Origin: Dehalococcoidia bacterium
Lineage (GTDB): Bacteria; Chloroflexota; Dehalococcoidia; Bin125
Length of the DNA stretch: 19,551 nucleotides
Assembly (NCBI GenBank): GCA_007571275.1
Contig: RKRS01000054.1
Span: forward strand, 1 to 19,551
Direction: 5' to 3'
Position numbers and translations under genes: made by a program. Positions within the stretch are counted from its first letter, which is position 1, and every line of letters begins with the position of its first letter. The notes beneath the pieces are model-generated. The model did not search any database and was not told the DNA's origin. It was given only the letters and a program-made list of their open reading frames with translations. Shown here piece after piece: positions 14,462 through 19,551 of this stretch.

Positions 14462-15323
14462 GCCCTTCGAATTTGGCTTCATGCAGCGGGCGATGATCGC
14501 GGCGACACTGGTCGGCGGGGTAACCGCGGCGGTCGGCGTATTCGTCATCCTCCGACGGCTCGCCTACATCGGACACGGACTGGCGCACAGCATCTTCGGC
14601 GGCGCGGTGGTCTCATTCACCATCGGCTTCAACTTCTTCCTGGGCGCCAGCCTCTGGGGAGCTTTTTCGGTCTTTCTGATCAACCAGGCGGCGCGCCGAC
14701 GCCAAATCGGTGGGGACGCCGCGATCGGCATCATCACCACCGCGGCCTTCGCGATTGGCATCGCTGTCATTTCTCGGGCGCGCAGCTTTACCAGAGATTT
14801 TGAAGCCGCCTTGTTCGGTGAGATCCTCGGGATCACCAATCAGGATCTGTACGTCACCGCAGGCATGATCGTGCTGATCGCCGTCGTTCTGTTTTTGCTC
14901 TGGAAGCCGCTCGTCTTCATCACGTTCGACCACGACGTGGCGACCTCGTACGGCATTTCGGTGCGTTGGGTCGAGGCGGTCTTTTCGTTGGCCCTGGCCG
15001 CGACCGTCGTGGCCGCATTGCAGGTCCTCGGTGTCACCCTGATCGCAGCAGCATTGGTGATCCCGCCCGTTGTTGCGCGAATGCTGACTGACTCCTTCCC
15101 ACGCCTCTTTCTGATCGCCGTGCTGATTGGCGCAGTGACCGGCTGGCTGGGCGTCTATGTGTCCTGGTTCGTCGATGTCTCGTCGGGCGCGACCGTCGTG
15201 TTGGTTCAGGCGGCGGTCTTCGTCCTCACGCTGGGCTGGGGCTTGCTCGAGTCGCGGCGAGGACTTAATGCCGCTCGTCGAGCCGAACGGTTGGCCGGAC
15301 TGGAACGGTCGCTCAACGATTAG
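14451..15323 (+). CDS. Metal ABC importer, permease (ZnuB/MntB family)
   Basis: The 290-residue product is very hydrophobic, with about eight or nine membrane segments. Its start EFGFMQRAMIAATLVGGVTA and the following VFVILRRLAYIGHGLAHSIF are hallmark sequences of the ABC-3 permease family. It forms the channel for the divalent metal delivered by the lipoprotein. ATG at 14451 or 14454 overlaps the end of the ATPase gene by about 10 bases, and no Shine-Dalgarno site is visible, so translation is coupled to that gene. The open frame continues upstream to 14247 but that part lies over the ATPase gene and has no family likeness. The last 20 residues are charged and likely cytoplasmic. The three genes form a complete importer. 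Confidence 0.92.
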   Translation: MMLEPFEFGFMQRAMIAATLVGGVTAAVGVFVILRRLAYIGHGLAHSIFGGAVVSFTIGFNFFLGASLWGAFSVFLINQAARRRQIGGDAAIGIITTAAFAIGIAVISRARSFTRDFEAALFGEILGITNQDLYVTAGMIVLIAVVLFLLWKPLVFITFDHDVATSYGISVRWVEAVFSLALAATVVAALQVLGVTLIAAALVIPPVVARMLTDSFPRLFLIAVLIGAVTGWLGVYVSWFVDVSSGATVVLVQAAVFVLTLGWGLLESRRGLNAARRAERLAGLERSLND

Positions 15324-15342
15324 TCAACTGGTTAGAGTCAGA

Positions 15343-15358
15343 GCAAGCGATCACTTGC
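15343..15358. promoter_or_regulatory. 16-bp near-palindrome upstream of the P-type ATPase gene
   Basis: GCAAGCGATCACTTGC is symmetrical at seven of eight pairs, centred on GATC. It ends 22 bases before the ATPase ATG and 8 bases before TACAAA (15367-15372), a possible -10. It would thus occupy the -35 area, as an operator for a repressor or a MerR-like activator would. Such a dyad is expected several times per 20 kb by chance, so its place is the main argument. Confidence 0.3.
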
Positions 15359-15380
15359 GATTGCGCTACAAAGTTGACCC

Positions 15381-18134
15381 ATGTCCAGTCAGCCCAGTCA
15401 TGGTCCCGCCGATCCCATCGAGGATGTTCCGCCGCTCTTTGACCTGGCGGCCCTCGAGGAAGGGCAGACGCCGCTCGATTCCGGTTCGTTGATCCGGGTG
15501 ACGGAAGCGCTGGCAGAGTTCGAAGGGCGAGCCGAGAGCAGTTGGCTCTCAGACTGGCCGACGGCGCGATCCACCGAAACACCGCCGCCGTTGGTGCGGG
15601 AGCCGACGCTCGCGGCTCCAAGTCTGCCCGACACGCCAACGCAACCGCTAGAGCAAACACAGCGAGTCACGCCCGTTGAACCGCCGGAATTGGTCGGTCT
15701 GACCGAATCTGAAGTCGCCCAGCGAATCGCTGATGGTCGCGTGAACCGCGACACGTCAAAGCAACGCTCTGACTTCGACGTGATCGTCTCGAACGTCTTT
15801 ACCTACTTCAACATGATCCTCTTCGGGCTGATCGGGATTCTGCTGGTGCTCGCTATCACCGAGCAGAAGATGGACCACCTCCAGGACGCCGCCTTCGTCG
15901 GCATCGTGGTCCTGGCCAATGTCTTGGTCGGCACCTTTCAGGAACTCCGCGCCATTCGCAAGCTGAGGCAGCTGGTCGCTCTGACCGCTCCGACGGCCAC
16001 GGTCGTCAGGGGCGGGTTCGAGCGCGAAGTGCCCGCGACTGATGTGGTGGCCGATGATCTCCTCGTTCTCCGTAGCGGAGACCAGGTCGTTGCCGATGGC
16101 CCAATTGTCTGGGATGAGGCGGAGCTGGATGAATCGATTCTGACTGGTGAAACACGCTCGGTTCGCCGCGGTCCCGGCGAGGAACTGGAGTCGGGGGCCT
16201 TCTGCGTCGGTGGTTCCTGTTACTACCGAGCCATGCAGGTGGGCGATCAGTCGCGCGCTGTGCGGGAAACGCGTGACGCCCGCGAACTCAAACGCGCTGA
16301 GACTCCACTACAACTCCGCTTCAAGCGCATCCTCGACGGACTGATCGTCGCGACGGCCATTCTCGGCCTGCTGATCCTGATCTCCTTTCTGATTACGGGC
16401 CGCGAGTTCGATGAAGCGATCAAGGCGACCATCGCCACAGTGACCTCAGTGGTGCCCGAGGGCCTGATGCTTGGCTTTACGGTCGCTTTCGCGGTCGGCG
16501 CGTTGCGCGTATCGAGGATGGGCGCCATCGTGCAGGACAATACAGCGGTCGAAGCGCTCAACTACCTCGATACGATTTGCCTCGACAAGACCGGGACGAT
16601 CACTGCGAACCGTTTGCAGGTCGACGATGTTCGCTGGGCGCCCGGCGGTCGCTCGCTGGCCGGTTGGCTGGGCGCGTTCGCGCTCTTGACCTCAGCCAAC
16701 AACAAGACGGCGGAGGCGCTGGCTGCTGCATTCGCGGCACAGTCGAACGGCGCCCAACTGGTTGATGATGAGCCGTTCAACTCGGAACGTCGTTGGAGCG
16801 CGGCGCGATTGCGACTCGGAGATGAAGAGCGGGTCTTTGTGCTCGGCGCGCCCGAGCGATTGATTCGCTACGCCCACGGAGAGGCCGGCGGCGCTCGCGC
16901 GGAGTTGATGGCGGAGTACGAACGTGCCGCCCAGCGCGGTCTGAGAGGGGTTGTCTTTGCCGAAGCGGCGGCCATGCCCGATCCCGAGACCGATGTGCTG
17001 CCAGCGCTCCGCAGCGTCGCATTGATCACGGTCGCGGACGAGCTACGCGCCGAGATCGCCAACGCCTTCCGGATGATGGGCGACCTCGGCATCGAGCCCA
17101 AAATCATCAGCGGCGACAATCCGGCGACCGTAGCGGCGCTGGTGCAGCAGCTTGGAATTCAGCTGCCTGGCGGCCTGATCACGGGCTCGGCGCTCGAGCG
17201 CTTGAGCGAAGAGGAACTGGCTGACGCAGTCGAGGCGAATTCAGTCTTCGGGCGGATCGCGCCTCAGCAGAAGGAGCAGATCGTATCGGCCTTGCAAGCC
17301 AATGGTCACTACGTCGCCATGGTCGGCGATGGCGCGAACGATGTGCGCGCCTTGCGTCAGGCCGACGTGGGGGTAGCGATGGAATCAGGCGCGAACACCG
17401 CGAAAGGCGTCGCATCAATCGTCCTGCGCAACGACTCATTCGAAGCGCTGGTCAAGGGATCGGCGATTGCCCAGAGCGTCCTGGGCAATGCCTCGCAGCT
17501 ATCCAAACTCTTCGTCACCAAGAGCTTCTACGCCTTCCTGATCATCTTCATCTCCAACATGATGGGTCTGGAGTTTCCCTTCCTGCCCCGACACGGTTCG
17601 CTGACCGCCCTCTTCACACTTGGTGTGCCTGCGGTATTCATCACTCTGACCCGACCTCCCCGATCGGCAGGACGGGATTTCCTCTCGTCAACCATGCGCT
17701 TTGCCATTCCGGCATCGTTGGCGCTGGCCGTCTCGGCAGTGGCGGTCCACCTGCTGACAGAGGGCATTCTGGGTCGCCCGGCCGAAGACGCGCGGACGCT
17801 GGTCTCGGCCACGATTGGCATTGTCGGCCTGGCCTATATGGTCGAAGTGATCGGCTATCAGGGCGCGACGACCGACAACCTGATGCGCCCGGCGTTGGTG
17901 ACGTTTTTCGGCGTGGCGCTTCTGGGCGTATTCATCCTGACCCTGTACACTCCGCCGCTGCGTAACTTCTTCGACTTCTCGCCGCTGTCAGGCGCCGAGT
18001 GGGCGATTGTGATCGCCGCTGCGATCAGCGCGATGGCCGGCAAGTGGGTGCTCTCGACCTATGCTGCCCAAATCATGCGTCGTCTGACCGGACAGGCCTA
18101 CGAAGAAGCGGCCTCCAGAGGGCGCGCCAACTGA
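15381..18134 (+). CDS. CtpE-like cation-transporting P-type ATPase with N-terminal extension
   Basis: The 917-residue product has the P-type ATPase core: actuator TGE (255-257), phosphorylation motif DKTGT with Asp402, nucleotide-domain SGDN (577-580), and hinge GDGANDV (649-655). Membrane pairs lie around 143-190 and 318-375, followed by about six C-terminal segments. The M4 motif VVPEGL with LGFTVAFAVG resembles mycobacterial CtpE, linked in Mycobacterium smegmatis to calcium uptake; the core begins GLTESEVAQRIADGRVN at 106, as CtpE does. Residues 1-105 are an extra acidic, Pro-rich, probably disordered cytoplasmic region that I do not recognise. ATG at 15381 has no Shine-Dalgarno site, and TACAAA ends 8 bases before it, so the message may be leaderless. 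Substrate (Ca or other divalent cation) is inferred. Confidence 0.87.
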   Translation: MSSQPSHGPADPIEDVPPLFDLAALEEGQTPLDSGSLIRVTEALAEFEGRAESSWLSDWPTARSTETPPPLVREPTLAAPSLPDTPTQPLEQTQRVTPVEPPELVGLTESEVAQRIADGRVNRDTSKQRSDFDVIVSNVFTYFNMILFGLIGILLVLAITEQKMDHLQDAAFVGIVVLANVLVGTFQELRAIRKLRQLVALTAPTATVVRGGFEREVPATDVVADDLLVLRSGDQVVADGPIVWDEAELDESILTGETRSVRRGPGEELESGAFCVGGSCYYRAMQVGDQSRAVRETRDARELKRAETPLQLRFKRILDGLIVATAILGLLILISFLITGREFDEAIKATIATVTSVVPEGLMLGFTVAFAVGALRVSRMGAIVQDNTAVEALNYLDTICLDKTGTITANRLQVDDVRWAPGGRSLAGWLGAFALLTSANNKTAEALAAAFAAQSNGAQLVDDEPFNSERRWSAARLRLGDEERVFVLGAPERLIRYAHGEAGGARAELMAEYERAAQRGLRGVVFAEAAAMPDPETDVLPALRSVALITVADELRAEIANAFRMMGDLGIEPKIISGDNPATVAALVQQLGIQLPGGLITGSALERLSEEELADAVEANSVFGRIAPQQKEQIVSALQANGHYVAMVGDGANDVRALRQADVGVAMESGANTAKGVASIVLRNDSFEALVKGSAIAQSVLGNASQLSKLFVTKSFYAFLIIFISNMMGLEFPFLPRHGSLTALFTLGVPAVFITLTRPPRSAGRDFLSSTMRFAIPASLALAVSAVAVHLLTEGILGRPAEDARTLVSATIGIVGLAYMVEVIGYQGATTDNLMRPALVTFFGVALLGVFILTLYTPPLRNFFDFSPLSGAEWAIVIAAAISAMAGKWVLSTYAAQIMRRLTGQAYEEAASRGRAN

Positions 18135-18159
18135 CTGCGACCGCTCAATCGCGGTACAG
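18135..18159. terminator. Imperfect hairpin between convergent genes
   Basis: ACCGC (18140-18144) and GCGGT (18151-18155) pair across a 6-base loop, and flanking CTG (18135-18137) and CAG (18157-18159) can extend the stem past a small bulge. It sits where the P-type ATPase and lyase genes converge, with only 10 bases between their stops, so it could end transcripts from both sides. No T-run follows on either strand, so intrinsic termination would be weak. Confidence 0.27.
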
Positions 18160-19203
18160 CTCAGCCAGATCCGAGTCTTTCGCCGCCAGCATCTCGGCGA
18201 GATCCAGCAGCACCTGACACTGCTTGTAGGTCGCGTCATCCTGCATCTTGCCGTCAACGACGGCGACCCCGCCGGCGCCGCCGGCTGCTTCCATCGCCGC
18301 GACGACGCGACGTGCGAACGACACCTCATCCGGGTTGGGTCGGAATACCTGTTTGGCGATTGGAATCTGATTCGGATGCAGCGTCCAGGCGCCGACACAG
18401 CCCAGAATGAACGCGGCGCGGAACTGATCCTCGCAACCGACCGAGTCAGAGAAATCACCGAACGGACCGTAGAAGGGATAGATCTCATTGGCCGCGCAGG
18501 CGTCGATCATGCGAGCCAGCGTGTAGTGCCAGGGATCCTGGATGTACGGCGTGCGAGGGGCGGACTCGTCGTCCGGATCGGCGTCGGTGCGGACGACGTA
18601 GCCCGGGTGCGGGCCACCGACTCGGGTGGTCTTCATCCGTCGCGAGGCGGCAAGATCAGAGGGACCGAGGCTCATGCCCTGCAGGCGTGGGCTGGACTGG
18701 GCGATCGCTTCGACGTTCGAGACGCCCTGCGCGGTCTCCAGGATGGCGTGGATCAGGATCGGTCGGGTCAGAGCATTACGAGCTTCAAGCTGAGCGAGGA
18801 GCAGATCGAGGAAGCGAATCTCCTCGGGCCCGTTGACTTTGGGCAGCATCACGGTGTCGAGCGCCCCGCCGATCTCTGACGTCAGCTCCAGCATGTCATC
18901 GAGGAACCAGGGGCTGTCCACTGCATTGACGCGAGTCCAGAGTTTCGTCGAACCAAGCTCCAGTGTCCGACCCACATCGATCAGGCCTGCGCGCGCCGCT
19001 TCCTTCGCGTTGGGTGGAATGGCGTCTTCCAGGTTGCCCAGCAGGATGTCAACGGTCGGCGCCAGTTGTGGCAGCCGATTGCGAATCCGCTCGTTGGATG
19101 GGTCGAAGAAGTGAATCATCCGCGAGGGATAGGTGGGAATGTCCGTCGGCGGATTGGGAGCGCCAAGCACCAGTGGTCGCAGGAACTGTCGGGGAATGGG
19201 CAT
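18145..19203 (-). CDS. mcl: Malyl-CoA/beta-methylmalyl-CoA lyase (HpcH/HpaI, CitE-like)
   Basis: The 352-residue product resembles, from memory, the Chloroflexus aurantiacus malyl-CoA lyase along nearly its whole length, including IGAP/LGAP near the N-terminus, PSRxxHFF, GNLEDAIPPNAKEAAR (56-71), LETAQG (155-160), SLGPSDLAASRRMKTTRVGG (178-197), FYGPFGD, PNQIPIAK and DGKMQDDATYKQ. Glu156 and Asp183 are the expected Mg ligands, Arg91 and Asp60 the active-site partners. In Chloroflexus it cleaves malyl-CoA to acetyl-CoA and glyoxylate, condenses glyoxylate with propionyl-CoA, and cleaves citramalyl-CoA. Here it may serve glyoxylate or dicarboxylate use; no other 3-hydroxypropionate cycle gene is in the window. 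ATG at 19203 has AGGAG about 8 bases upstream; the frame stays open to 19278 but that part lacks likeness. Confidence 0.82.
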   Translation of the reverse strand: MPIPRQFLRPLVLGAPNPPTDIPTYPSRMIHFFDPSNERIRNRLPQLAPTVDILLGNLEDAIPPNAKEAARAGLIDVGRTLELGSTKLWTRVNAVDSPWFLDDMLELTSEIGGALDTVMLPKVNGPEEIRFLDLLLAQLEARNALTRPILIHAILETAQGVSNVEAIAQSSPRLQGMSLGPSDLAASRRMKTTRVGGPHPGYVVRTDADPDDESAPRTPYIQDPWHYTLARMIDACAANEIYPFYGPFGDFSDSVGCEDQFRAAFILGCVGAWTLHPNQIPIAKQVFRPNPDEVSFARRVVAAMEAAGGAGGVAVVDGKMQDDATYKQCQVLLDLAEMLAAKDSDLAELYRD

Positions 19204-19280
19204 GAATCGATCTCCTCGGTGTTGGATCGAGGGTATGCCGCAATCCGGGTACGCGCAGGCCACCGCGAACGGGCGCACTC

Positions 19281-19286
19281 TATGAT
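19281..19286 (+). promoter_or_regulatory. Candidate -10 element of the F420-type oxidoreductase gene
   Basis: TATGAT matches five of six -10 consensus bases in the 145-base divergent gap between the lyase gene and the next gene. No convincing -35 lies 16-18 bases upstream. On the other strand, TACCCT (19235-19230) may be the -10 for the lyase gene, about 27 bases before its ATG. Confidence 0.22.
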
Positions 19287-19348
19287 CGAATCGCTGCGAC
19301 GAACACGCACATCACCAATCATGAACAGCACAGCGAAGGACAACCATC

Positions 19349-19551
19349 ATGGCGATCGATCTGACTTTGGGCGCAGTGCTGCCAACCAACGAAATTGGCG
19401 GCGATCCCTCAGCGATTCGCGATTTTGCCCAGGCCATCGAAGGCATGGGCTTCGACCACCTGTTGATCTACGATCACGTGCTCGGCGCAGATCCGTCCGT
19501 GCACCGAATGACCGGTCCCTACACCGACGCCCACCCGTTCCACGAGGTGTT
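19349..19551 (+). CDS. LLM class F420-dependent oxidoreductase, N-terminal fragment
   Basis: From ATG at 19349 the frame is open for 67 codons to the window edge. The translation begins MAIDLTLGAVLPTNEIGGDP and continues with FAQAIEGMGFDHLLIYDHVL, GAD, and a later PYTDAHPFHEV. This is the N-terminal pattern of luciferase-like F420-dependent oxidoreductases: first barrel strand, a helix ending G-F-D-H, the strand LLIYDHVLG, then an F-H-E motif before the next helix. AAGGA lies 8 bases upstream of the ATG. It is divergent from the lyase gene. It belongs to a different subgroup from the oxidoreductase at 209-1168, whose corresponding motif is WDHF. Substrate unknown; most of the gene lies outside the window. 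Confidence 0.8.
   Translation, partial: MAIDLTLGAVLPTNEIGGDPSAIRDFAQAIEGMGFDHLLIYDHVLGADPSVHRMTGPYTDAHPFHEV

Noticed and set aside
19204..19278. N-terminal extension of the malyl-CoA lyase frame by 25 residues.
   Set aside because: It has no likeness to family members, includes the likely ribosome site AGGAG, and the ATG at 19203 fits the family start.

Overview
The window is a GC-rich (about 60% or more by eye), tightly packed bacterial chromosome segment. It carries 16 whole or nearly whole genes plus one cut-off gene at each end, and no gap without a gene exceeds about 150 bases. I see no rRNA, tRNA, CRISPR array, transposase or phage gene. Many starts are GTG or TTG. The best taxonomic clue is the lyase gene at 18145-19203, whose product resembles, from memory and along its whole length, the malyl-CoA lyase of Chloroflexus. 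Together with F420-type luciferase-fold oxidoreductases this points to a non-phototrophic Chloroflexota; an actinobacterium is the main alternative.

Layout. Minus-strand block, read from 6136 down to 1: mannose-6-phosphate isomerase-type cupin, ECF-like sigma factor and RskA-type anti-sigma factor (one tight operon, 6136-4493), then acyl-CoA dehydrogenase, glutamate dehydrogenase-family enzyme, HhH-GPD family protein, F420-type luciferase-like oxidoreductase, and the N-terminus of a PAC2 protein. Plus-strand block, 6258 to 18134: membrane-anchored M23 peptidase coupled (TAATG) to a phosphotransferase-fold protein that has lost its catalytic residues; an extradiol-dioxygenase-like VOC protein followed 12 bases later by an HpaB-type flavin hydroxylase; two tandem paralogous short-chain dehydrogenases; a three-gene Zn/Mn-type metal ABC importer; and a CtpE-like P-type ATPase with an unusual N-terminal extension. 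The malyl-CoA lyase gene (minus) converges on the ATPase gene, and a second F420-type oxidoreductase (plus) starts divergently from the lyase and leaves the window.

How the genes may work together (inference). The cupin/sigma/anti-sigma operon and the divergent peptidase/pseudokinase pair look like one envelope-related locus, with a sensor arm on one strand and a cell-wall arm on the other. VOC plus HpaB would form a minimal hydroxylate-then-cleave cassette for a phenolic substrate; the two reductases, the acyl-CoA dehydrogenase and the malyl-CoA lyase fit a heterotroph that degrades aromatic or acyl-CoA compounds to acetyl-CoA and glyoxylate. The ABC importer and the P-type ATPase form a metal homeostasis neighbourhood, each preceded by a dyad-symmetric candidate operator.

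The points most worth a second look are the pseudokinase paired with a cell-wall hydrolase, the His-for-Lys replacement in the catalytic motif of both tandem reductases, and the perfect 10-bp inverted repeat that spans the promoter and start codon of the metal-binding lipoprotein gene.
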